17,562 bases of DNA from positions 1 to 17,562 of the forward strand of contig CAAAJI010000925.1 in the NCBI GenBank assembly GCA_900642245.1, read 5' to 3'. The notes under the pieces were generated by a model. It was not told the origin of the DNA. It saw only the letters and a list, made by a program, of their open reading frames with translations, and did no database searches. The translations under genes and the position numbers were made by a program. The DNA is from Fragilaria radians. Lineage: Eukaryota > Bacillariophyta > Fragilariophyceae > Fragilariales > Fragilariaceae. The first letter of the stretch is position 1. Each line of letters begins with the position of its first letter. Shown one piece after another: positions 1 to 9,474 of the stretch.

Positions 1-1
1 A

Positions 2-541
2 CCAATACCTTCTAAATTCCAAGGTGATATTGAAAAAGTAAAGAATGCTCCGGTTCCAGAATTTACATGCCTAGTTAACTTTCCAGCTCATATGTCACAA
101 AAGCAGTCAGCGAACCTTCCCGAGGGTATGCGATGTTGTGTCATGTGTGGACAGGCTTGCCCTTGCAGCACAATATCCAAAAGTGGTGGAATCAACAATA
201 ATGTTGCAGCTGGTAACAATAAAAAACCATCGTCATCTTCATCAACATCCTCGTCCTTGTCAGGAAAGAAAGATTCGTCTTCAATGGAGAAGCAAAGTGG
301 CAATGGCATGGCAATCATCCCAACACAAAATAAAGGATTGTGTACCATGTGTGACGTCAATGTATGGGTCGTTTGCCAGTCTGGTTTGGAAATCAAATGG
401 TGCAAGGGGTGTAAGAATTTTCGTCCATGGGCGGCTTTTGGTGATAAGGGTTTGGCCACAAAATGCTTACGATGTCGAGAACGTCAACGAGAAAAATATG
501 CACTACAAAAAGAAGAAAAGGAAAAGTCTCGAGTTAAATAG
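2..541 (+). CDS. CxxC-rich probable zinc-binding protein, 3' part (5' end outside window)
   Basis: The frame is open from base 2 without a stop, so the ATG at 92 is probably internal and the gene enters from the left edge; 179 residues are visible, ending at TAG 539-541. Counting from the Met at 92, there are four CxxC pairs (C16/C19, C84/C87, C104/C107, C125/C128), enough for two zinc sites. A Ser/Lys/Asn-rich low-complexity linker lies at about residues 35-70. The most conserved-looking stretch is at residues 102-136, containing KWCKGCKNF, RPWAAFGDKG and a CLRC pair followed by a very basic RERQREKYA end. I have the impression that this C-terminal block recurs in diatom proteins of unknown function, but I could not check it. 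The basic tail and paired cysteines would suit nucleic-acid or protein binding. No catalytic motif is visible. The role is unknown. Confidence 0.7.
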   Translation, partial: PIPSKFQGDIEKVKNAPVPEFTCLVNFPAHMSQKQSANLPEGMRCCVMCGQACPCSTISKSGGINNNVAAGNNKKPSSSSSTSSSLSGKKDSSSMEKQSGNGMAIIPTQNKGLCTMCDVNVWVVCQSGLEIKWCKGCKNFRPWAAFGDKGLATKCLRCRERQREKYALQKEEKEKSRVK

Positions 542-1364
542 AGATCATCCATTTGAAAATTATCACAGACAGTAACAATGGTAAGGAGATGATTAAGTTA
601 CTCTTTCCATTCATAATCCAAATTCCAAACGTCGCATCTCACGGAGAGACGCGAACGTAAAAATGAGAATTATGCATATTTATTAAATGAGAACAAAGGA
701 CACACCAAGAGGGTCGGCAGCACTTTGTGGGGGGCGCCGTTAGAAATGATGTTTTGCCGTTTCATTTTTTGACCTAGACTAAAAAAGTAAAGTAACACGT
801 TCTAATAATTATTTTTCCTCATTGTCTTGTTCCTTTTCTGTGTCCTCATGCGTGATGAAAGTATAATACTTGAGCTTACAACGCCGATAGGTTTGTTTTT
901 AATACATTACGCTACCATCAATCTTGGAACCTCAATGAATACAACTTAAGTATTTTCGCAGGAATAAGTTTACACTTTTGGCTCTTGAGTTCTTTGGCGA
1001 AAAGTTTATTGAGAACAATTTTAGTTCAAACTCAAAAAATCAGAGAAATCAATAAGTGGAGGCCACATGTATCAAAAAAGAAAAACGGCGCACTACTAGT
1101 ATAATTGTTGGATGAAAAACATATATTCGATAATCCTTCGAATTGGTGTAACGATTAAGCAATTCAAACCATAATGACATGTATGTATGGCTGGTGTTAC
1201 AATTGATCGTTTCGCAAGATTAAAGGTTACATTCAATAAAGTATATAGTTTTTTTGCATTTTATATGTAGCATGGCTGATTACATTCTTATTATATTCGA
1301 CAGTTTATATACTTGGCTGAATGACAGAATAAAAACAGTATCCCATTGGTGCAATCCAAATGTA
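542..1364. other. Intergenic region between convergent genes
   Basis: This AT-rich stretch lies between the 3' ends of two convergent genes, so it should contain both 3' UTRs and polyadenylation sites. I see no coding frame with an ATG and convincing composition, no tRNA-like A/B box pair, and no strong repeat. Confidence 0.5.
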
Positions 1365-1619
1365 TTACTTTTTCATATTCTTCCACATACTTCCCGGGCT
1401 TGCCGTGTTTCCCGGTGTATTGCCATTTGGTGATTGGTATTCTTTCAGCATCTGACTTTCGAATTCCTTTTGCGCTTCCACCGACGAACTTTCTTCCGAC
1501 AGGCCACGGAGCCTATCACGATCTGCCCAAAAGGGTAAATATAATTGAGCAAATCCAACAACTGATACTGTGGCAACACATGCCACAGTCACCACCTTTC
1601 GCCCATCGACACGAGCCAT
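1365..1619 (-). CDS. Single-pass membrane microprotein, possibly SMIM20/MITRAC7-like
   Basis: This 84-residue protein starts at the ATG at 1619-1617. An in-frame TAG lies four codons upstream, so the start is well bounded if there is no 5' coding exon; an apparent start one codon earlier is a TTG and is not used here. Residues 1-8 are basic, residues 9-30 form one hydrophobic segment (KVVTVACVATVSVVGFAQLY), followed by LPFWADRDRLRG, a polar Glu/Ser/Gln-rich region and a C-terminal PGSMWKNMKK. A short basic N-terminus, one membrane segment ending in a Y-x-P-[FW] motif, a charged helix and a C-terminal Pro-Gly/Trp element are the layout of small mitochondrial inner-membrane assembly factors such as SMIM20/MITRAC7. 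That resemblance is by layout only. The composition (Ala/Val membrane span, then an amphipathic charged stretch) argues against a chance frame. A GTATGT donor-like site about 100 nt upstream could mark a 5' UTR intron. Confidence 0.55.
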   Translation of the reverse strand: MARVDGRKVVTVACVATVSVVGFAQLYLPFWADRDRLRGLSEESSSVEAQKEFESQMLKEYQSPNGNTPGNTASPGSMWKNMKK

Positions 1620-3708
1620 CAAAAATGGCTACTTTGGTCAAGGAATAACAAGGTTTTAGTATCGTCACGTCGAAGGAAGCGCAAAACAAGTAGCACGGTA
1701 CAGTACTATCCATTGTTGAAACATACCGTTACGTGATATCTCGTCGTCCTTTTCACTCAAATTCACCTGCTGCTTAAAAAATTATCTTACAAAAATACCT
1801 GCCAAGTTTAAAAAAGCTGTGAGCTCAGTAAAGCTCTTTCTTATGATGGTTGACAATTGACGCTCTACCGCATCCAACAAACTATGGCGATAACAAATAA
1901 GGGAAAAGTTTAAATTTTAGGTTTGAAGTCTTGTCAGGAATTATGGAAGAACAATTGAATGAGATAACCATCTTTAACGATAGCACTTCCTTGTTCTTTT
2001 ACGGAAGTGTATGTCTCTCAAGGATACTACGTATTTGTGATGAAATGATCCATAACTTTCACTCCACATAACCCAAGGCCTCTCACGCGTACAAAGGCAT
2101 TGCTCTCAAACACTAACAAGTTAAGTTTGATACAAAAAATAATATTTTCACTACGCCTGTTCCAGAAAAGAAACTAGAATATGGAAAACAAGCACTTTGA
2201 AAAGAATACTTTCTATTCAATTTTTAATCATCGAGACGTATACGGCTACAAATGATACTTACTTAGTTCTTTTTACTTCTAATACACTCACTCAACTCAT
2301 TTAGCATTTATGATTTCCCTAGTATAGTATATTTTGAAAAAAGCATAAATTATAATTGGAAGCCCCTTACTCCTTTTCTAGCTGAGTGACAACTCGATAT
2401 CAATTAATGTACTACAAGTCAAATACAATCCATGTCCGTAATGGACGCACAAAACAACATCTTCTCTAGGTTATGAGCAACAATCAATCTATAAATTATT
2501 TAATAGGATCCGAGATGGATGTAAATTCCCGTGATGGCAACATCCCATGATTGAAATATGTTCCTAGTGTTATTTCTGCATGCGATTGCTTTCTCGACGT
2601 ACAACTTTAGTAATGAGATTGAAGATAACGCTTGAGTAAAAAGAAATTCTTGTGGCAATACCATTAACAACTCGGCTATGATCGCCTACTTCAAAACTCA
2701 ATTGCTTCATGACGTTAAATTCTCAAAATAGAAAATTTACTGACTCTAGATTTTATATTAAGAGATGTACTGACCTTCCAGAGTCAAAGGTTAGACCTTC
2801 AGAAACTACCAGAAGGTATGTTTCTTCTTGGTAGTGCTACTGATTGCGACAGTATCAATAGCGATTATTTGATATAGCTATATTTTCAAAATTTTCCGTC
2901 TTCTCAGCTTTAGAAAAGTAAAACAGAAGAAGAAATCGCGCAAAGTTGATTTTGATTTAAACAACTTGAAACTTACACATTCTTCCTAAGCACTCAAGAC
3001 ACCGTCTGAAAATATATCTCTACAGTTAGTGTACAATATTTGAAACTCTGCACCACTAACATGATTTTTCTTTACCTTATTTTGCCTTCAACTGTTACTT
3101 GCATTTGTTGTAACACTAGACCCACAAAGTGGTTCTGATTGAACAGCAACACTCTTTCTGTAGTTGCATCTTACTTTTGTTTGCTATTCATATAGGAATC
3201 GGAATAAGGTAAGTTGCCTTTTGTGAATACAGATTCTACCTCAATTTTTAAAAGCTTATTCCAGGTCTCTAATTCCCATTTTACTTAATCCAAGTTATCA
3301 GCGGTATTTCAAAAGTTACAAGGCTAACTTTGAAAACTGGTTTTCGTTCACGGTAAGGACGCTCAGGCACAGTTATTAAGCAAGGCAAGAAGCCCATTGC
3401 TGTAAGATGCAAAAAAATTGCGTTCTCAATTATGACAGATTTTATTTCCTTATGAGTTTGCATCCAATATCAATTTCCAATAATGGAACTAAATAGGATA
3501 GTTTTTGAATCGGGTTCACAGATAAGGTGAAATGAAATGAATAGGAAATGCTCCTTTACTACTCTGCAATTTTTTATATGCCAAGCCAAAAAGTTCCAAT
3601 GCTTTATTTAGTATCCATTTTACAAATACATCAAAGAGGAGAACACCATTACTTAGTTCTATGTTGGAAAATATCCACTCCACCCTTCCCTTTTGCATTA
3701 GATGCCTT
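1620..3708. other. Gene-poor AT-rich region, about 2.1 kb
   Basis: No frame here is both long and protein-like; stops are frequent on both strands. The region must contain the promoter of the minus-strand microprotein (left side) and the 3' UTR of the STAND ATPase (right side). The only structured element I noticed is an imperfect hairpin at 2805-2835. I looked by eye for reverse transcriptase or integrase remnants like those at 8150-9040 and found none. Confidence 0.4.
2805..2835. repeat. Imperfect inverted repeat (11-bp stem, one bulged base)
   Basis: ACTACCAGAAG at 2805-2815 can pair with the downstream CTTCTTGGTAGT, with one bulged T and an 8-base loop. Short ACCTT/AAGGT inverted motifs also lie just upstream (about 2773-2800). 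No gene is adjacent. It could be a chance hairpin in AT-rich DNA. Confidence 0.3.
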
Positions 3709-6700
3709 TTACAAACACAAATCATGGTTCAAAGCTCTTTCGCGTAACCAATGATATTTTGCGATGGCTCCAAGCTCTTCATAGATATGCAACGCTTTCT
3801 CAAGGTATTGTTGCCCTTCATCTTGGAGGCCTCGCCTCAAACAAGCAAATCCAGCTTCTTCGTGAAAGCTTGCTTCCATTTTCACATGAGGAAATGAAGA
3901 AATGACAAAACTTTCTCGTGTAAATATTGCCAATAATTCAGAATCGCTAACCAACCCACAAACTGATGCTTCTGTAGCACGCAGATAAGCTACACTTGAG
4001 GCTGCGTTTTGACATCCAAGAGCTAGCACTTTCTCCAACCGTTGGCGATACATACGAGCTTTGCGCAAATGGAAACGTCGTCCTGAAGCTAAAAACATCC
4101 TATAATATGCGTGACCAGCACTACCCCACCATGGCACGACTCCGTGAGTAAAGCGAATGGAACGACCTGACATTTCAATGAAAGAATAAAGCAATTCTGC
4201 CAAATTGGAAATTTTCAAATTTCTCGGCCAATTCAGCTTTTAACAAATAGGCGACAACTTTCAGCACTGGATTTCCTGCTTGTTCAACCTCTCGTAAGTA
4301 ATCTTCTTCTTCCATAGCCTCTCCATTAAAAACTGCAATATTATTCCAGTCAAGGAAGACCATTTGTTGGTTCAAAATAGTTTGGAAATAAGGTTTTAGG
4401 CAAAGTACCATTGATCTTTGTCCTATTTCAATAGTTCTATTGTAGAAGTTGCGAAAGGAAGTTTCCGCCTGTCTGAGATTAGTTCCAAGAAAGAGCTGCA
4501 GTGTAAATGCCTGAGAAATGCAATACGTAGCTTAAGGTAAACATTAGGAAAGAGTGAAAACGTGAATGACACACACTGCTAAGGCGCAATAGTCAAAACT
4601 TACCATATAAAATGTCACCAACTTCATAGCCACGTGCGCCAGATCGAAAGAGTTCGCGTTGCAAATCGTGAAAGGAATCTTTCCAAAAGGATAAGAATGT
4701 CAATGTAAACCCCATCGTTGCACATTCTGCGTCTTTACTTTTAATCATTTTGCTTAGCTTCAAAGCCAAGCGTCCAAAGCGATATCCTTTATCATAATTT
4801 TTAAGAGCTATTTCAGCCACACCATAAATTGCAAGTGCATTAGCACTGTATGGGCTCAAGCCATGCGTGATGGTCAGTTGTATAGCAAAGAGGGCTGAAT
4901 AAATAGCGTGATGGATTTTGTTATTAAGAAGACAGTACGTGCAAATTAGGACGAGAATCCGTACTGCTGTGGACATTCTTTTATCTTTCATCATTGGGAG
5001 GCTAAGAATCTCTTCATTTGATTTGTTATGCAGAACTAGTTTTGTCTTGCAAAGCTTCAAAGTCATGTGCCAAAAAGAAATATTTTTTGGTATTTTTAAG
5101 CCAAGACACCGAAGTGCCTTTTGAGCCGATTCTAACGCGCTTTCAGAGTCAAAAGCAGTGATTTGGGCCTCAACACCAATCAGAAAGAAGTTGATTTTCT
5201 TTTCTGGACGTTTGATATGCGAAATTGCACTTTCGGTGATTTCTTTGCATGCCGCAAAATTTCCGACTATGAGTTCCATTCTGGCTAGCATTTCTAGAAC
5301 GTTTATAGTCAAGTCAGAGTTTTCCGATTCCCATCTTTCATTATCACTAAAGAGAGCAAGGCATGTCCGTAGTAAATGAGCTGCCCTAGCAAATGCAGCC
5401 TTCTCATGACAGTATTTCGCAGCTTCCAAATTAATTCTAGCAAGTTTCTGCCTCTGGTATCTTCCTCCCATGTTGTGTGAGGCTGCATTCCAATGAACTG
5501 CAGTGTTATACATGTTAAGCCCATCATGCCCACTCTCAAAATACACTTCACCAATATAGTGATGCAGTTGACATACATCCTTGCCATTGCTCAAAGCCTG
5601 GAAAGCTGTCTGTACATTGTCATGTGTAAAGTGATAAAGATCTCTTGACTCTTTGCATAAAAAATCCAATTGAACCGCATCTGTCAAAGAGGCATGCATC
5701 CATTCAGCCAACCCCTTCTTGGACCCTTGATGGAACGACAAAAGAAAATTCTTATGCTTCAATTTTTGGAGGACACTCACGAGGAACGGAACGTCGAGCG
5801 AATATCCAATGATGGATGCAACTTTCAGTATGTCTACCGTAGCTGCAGAGGCTGTAGCGACTTTCTTTGATAAAAGATCAGAAAAAGACCCAACGGCATT
5901 AGCTTCTTCTTTAATTTTATTCGTGTCAATGATCCACGAATCTCTTTGATTGTTTTTTGCCAGGAGTTTATGTCTATGAATGCATTCTAAAAAAAGCAAC
6001 ACATGCAAAGGATTTCCGCTTGACTTCTCCATCACAATTTTACTTAGATTTCGAATTTCTGTTGAATTAGTTCCCAAAATTTCCGTCACAATGTGATGAA
6101 CTGAAGAAAGATCCAAATTGGAAAGGGCAATGTTGAGGGACACTTGTTCTGAACTTTGAACAAGGTCGAGAACGGCATGCTCCTCTTCATTACGATATGA
6201 GAGAATGAGTAAGACATACTTAAGGCTTTCATCTTTTAAAAGCATATGAAGGAGCTCCCTTGATCCATCGTCCATCCATTGTATATCATCGATGAACATA
6301 ACAATCGGATGTTTCTTGGTTGCCATGACGCGCAAAAATATTTTACATGCAACCTTAAATTGTGCAAGTGTTGATTCCTTGTGATATTGCGAACAATCAT
6401 TTTCGAAATTACAGGTCTCACTTGCATCCTCACAAATAAAAGGTGATAGATTTGAAATGAAACGCATAAGAAGTTTTCCGTCAGATCCAAGTTCCTCTTT
6501 GATTCTACTTAATTCTTTCTCAGTCAAATCCTCAGATTGAGCCATAAGATCGCACACATCTGAATACGCAGAAACTATTGCTGAATAAGGTTCTTGTAGC
6601 TCGGCCCCCTGAAAGAATTTTCCAGTCACAAAGTAGGCTCCATTTTGAATAATTGTATCTCGGATAGAGTTCACGAGGGTGGTCTTTCCTGATCCCGACT

Positions 6701-6917
6701 CTCCGTGAAGAATAACTTTCTCGCTTTTCTCTTTAACAATAACATTATGATATGCGGTAAGAAGTTGCAACTGTTCCGTTGTACGCCCGTAAAGCGTCTT
6801 CGTCCTGATTTTCCAGGAGGAAAATTCATCATCACGAGAATCATTCGATTGAAGCTCAGAGACAAACGTGTCGTCATCGATTTGCTGCTCCGAGGCCAGT
6901 GGCCCGAAATACTCCAT
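3709..6917 (-). CDS. STAND-type AAA ATPase with helical-repeat C-terminus (one intron, apparent frameshift)
   Basis: This is a predicted signalling or scaffold ATPase of the STAND/AAA_16 class, like the ATPase module of bacterial multi-domain kinases. The start ATG at 6917 has an in-frame TGA shortly upstream. The N-terminal block has LYGR (42-45), Walker A GESGSGKT (72-79), Walker B PIVMFIDD (204-211) and a sensor-like LSYRNEEE (239-246). From about residue 400 to the end it is helical and TPR-like. Exon 1 (6917-4604) joins exon 2 (4530-3709) across a 73-nt intron, giving ...GDILYATYCISQAF. Exon 2 is read in one frame to about 4208 (KAELAEKFENF) and continues one base later as NLAELLYSFIEMSG, so one extra base near 4207 interrupts the frame. 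With that base ignored the product would be 1044 residues. The C-terminal part (GSAGHAYYRMFLASGRR, then ALHIYEELGAIAKYHWL) matches the end of the family's helical domain. No kinase, cyclase or GAF domain is attached. The frameshift is either a sequencing error or a disabling mutation. Confidence 0.8.
4531..4603 (-). other. Spliceosomal intron (73 nt) in the STAND ATPase gene
   Basis: The donor is G|GTAAGT and the acceptor CTTAAG|CT, with a CTAAT branch-point-like sequence about 15 nt before the acceptor. Splicing joins codon position 1 (G) to CT and gives GDILY-A-TYCIS, which keeps the helical-repeat frame open. Retention gives a stop after two codons. The alternative acceptor CTCAG, 21 nt further on, would put the downstream sequence out of frame. 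Confidence 0.8.
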
Positions 6918-8149
6918 GTCAAGATTTATTCAGTGTTGTGTTGTTCCAAATATTTGGCGTAAAGTGCAAAGAAGTATGATTGAGAGAATGGATAATGGCT
7001 GTGAATCAGTGAATGAACCCACGGGGAATTCAGTCATTTATTCATATTGAATTTTGTGTCAATTGTTGATTTTCCATTGGGAAAGTATTTAATACCAATA
7101 CCGTTTAGAACTGCAAACAAATTAGGGAACAAAAACTTTTACTTAAAGAAAATTGTGATTGTATCCTTGCACTTTTCTTTTAATTCCATCTGCGAAGAAT
7201 AATTGAGGGGGAAAGGGCTATTGATTTTGATCTTCAAGGTCTTTGGGTCTAAGGATTTATGGATTTCAAATTGACGCAAATTGATATAAGCAACTAACTG
7301 ATATGAACTAATCGTTAGGAATTTTTAGCAAGTTCATTGTTATAATCAAGTCAACAGATTTTTAGATCACATATTGCCCTTCCATTCTTGTTTCATCATC
7401 AGCGAAATGGAGATTTATAATAAATTCAATACATTACGTATTGGGCAACCGTAATTTGAGTCGTCTAATAGATCTTTTGGCAGCCATCCAAATTGTTGAA
7501 TTCACAGGTGTCCACAATTGCCAATGGTTAGGATTGATATATTGATGAGCTTATCATCATGGGAAGATTATTTACACATCACATAGATAAAATAGAGGTG
7601 ATAACAATTATTTGTTGTTTTAGGGTAGCACATAATATCCAGATATAACGGACAGATACAATGGGAGTCAAAAGGATGAATCAGTCTTGGTAAAGACAGA
7701 AATGTCAGTTAGATTAGAAATTAATTAAATGTTCACAACTTTGTTATTTTAGCTTTTGGTAAGGAAACTTAAATTTAAACGAAACTTTCTTGAAAGAATC
7801 AAGTACATATGTTCCATATCTATAGCACCAAATTGCATAGTCTTAAGCTCAACCTAAGACTGGTTGAAGCAACATTTATCTACCTGGCCAGCAATACTGT
7901 TGAAGTTTTGCAAAGATGGTGCACACTTGAAAAACCTCATCTATTTATTTTTGCATTTAATGCTATGAATGAGTAAAAAACTTGAACCGTGGATACGGTA
8001 CACTTGCAGAATTCACAAGATGCAAGAAATTACAGGGATATTTAGCATGTATTAACAGACTTGAGATTTCCTGAAATGATTGCAATCGGAATTAAGGGAC
8101 AACCAAAGTGACCTCTTTTTTTGATTTCCATGAATTACAGGTGTATATA
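6918..8149. other. Non-coding upstream region of the STAND ATPase gene
   Basis: This is AT-rich DNA with stops in all frames. The part nearest 6918 should hold the STAND gene's promoter and 5' UTR. The part towards 8149 may contain further decayed upstream parts of the Gypsy element (gag or protease), but I could not recognise any motif, including a retropepsin active site, nor any long terminal repeat. Confidence 0.35.
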
Positions 8150-9040
8150 TCAGCTTATTCACGGCTCAAAGATTCGGTCTCCTTCTTATATTTTTCCAAA
8201 TAGAATGAAACTTTAGAGCCATATCAGACCTCAGAGTTTTGGATTTGGAATTCCAAGGGGTTGCATTGTCTATTACAAAACAACAGGCTAGTAACACTAT
8301 TGTAAACTGATACATGCATGCAACATCAATTAACCTAAGTATGGTTTGTCATACAATGCGTTTGACGCCACAGGCTAACAAAATGCTATCATTTTTCCGT
8401 AGGGAAAATATTCCTACTTATGACTATCTATGGGAGTGGAAAACTCCCAGAGATTTTTCAAATTCGAATATCCCAATTTGTGGTTGGAATTGACTTTACC
8501 TTAGCATATTTTGTGGATGTGTTGTTAGTAACCAAAGAGGGTTTTTACATCAATGCCTTCAAAAGCTATGGAAAGGTTCTCATATAAAGATTTGAAGCCA
8601 ACCCATATATAAACATCGAAAAATTTACTTTTTTGCTCAAGAGGTTGAAAGTTTATCTGTTTTCAATATAGTCTTGAAGCTAAAGCCTTTAAGCAAGTTC
8701 CGTTATTTTTGGGTATAGTAAAGTATGACCTTAAAAGAAATAAAACATCTATTGGCTCCACTGACAATGGTCACAAAAGTACTTTGTGGAAGTAAGAAAT
8801 TCAATTAGTCAGAGGCACAAGAAAAAACATTCCAGAAAGTCAAAAAGGTCAATACACAAAATGACATACTAAATTTGGATGAAATCAAAAACTTTTAAAT
8901 ATATATAGACACTTCATAGATTATCAAATAGAAGCACAGACAAATCACTACGGGCATACTGAAGTGCTCTAGTTAGAAAGTTATTAGTCTTTGGACGATA
9001 TATCCTTTACTACAGCCAAAAAATTAATTCGAGGCTTTCG
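8150..9040 (+). mobile_element. Decayed Ty3/Gypsy retrotransposon pol fragment (RT and start of RNase H)
   Basis: Pieces of a Gypsy-type reverse transcriptase can be read in order on the plus strand, across frameshifts and stops. They are SPSYIFPN at about 8185 (family SPxFIIPKK), YMHATSINLSM at 8311-8343 (ATxxDLSMGYY), MRLTPQANKM at about 8356-8385, FP*GKYSYL*LSMGVENS at 8394-8447 (FPWGKYxYxRLPMGxxNSP), LAYFVDVLLVTKEGF at 8501-8545 (AYxDDLL), FLGIVKY at about 8706-8725, IKHLLAPLT at 8740-8766, and IYIDTS at about 8901-8917 (RNase H YTDAS). Several breaks are simple transitions: TGG to TAG at 8400 and 8806, CGA to TGA at 8421, and CCT to TCT at 8427. The second Asp of the catalytic pair reads Val. 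No integrase, gag or LTRs are recognisable. The outer limits are approximate. The fragment cannot encode a working enzyme. Confidence 0.85.
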
Positions 9041-9474
9041 ATCCCAGATCCCATCGAGTTTAGCTTTTTTGAATTATTCATTTGAATTGAAACTGGTGGT
9101 GGAGGCTAAGCTAAGGTTAAATGAGGTTTAGAGTAGACATATCTTAGTATCCTTGACTAAAAAATCTCCGGAATAAATGTTAAATTCATCATAGGCCACA
9201 ACAACCTTCTTAAGAATGTGTCATGGTCTGATATTTGTACCTCACAGATTAATATTTTTTTATTTAAGAAGTTACACTACCACATTTAGTTCAATCCATA
9301 ATACTATCAAAGTTCATCAAAGGTTTTAACATACGCGTGCCTAGTGCTATACTTATATAAATAATCATTGCAAAAAGTTAGGAAGGCCTACTGAGCGCCA
9401 GTCGATTCACGATCAATGTAAAACATCTTAGAATCGAATAACTGTTAATCAAGATAAGTTATCATTCCAACTAA
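9041..9474. other. Intergenic region and 3' UTR of the fusion gene
   Basis: No coding frame was recognised. The left part may be the unreadable continuation of RNase H; the right part should contain the 3' UTR and polyadenylation site of the minus-strand gene that ends at 9475. No LTR or terminator-like structure was identified. Confidence 0.35.

Noticed and set aside
88..459. Overlapping open frames (minus strand, and a second plus frame at 138-575) over the CxxC protein gene
   Set aside because: They are shadows of the CxxC frame, which extends open to the window edge and has paired cysteines and a conserved-looking block.
3281..3905. Several 60-69 residue open frames around the 3' end of the STAND gene
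   Set aside because: They are low-complexity, AT-driven or antisense to the real coding sequence, with no motif.
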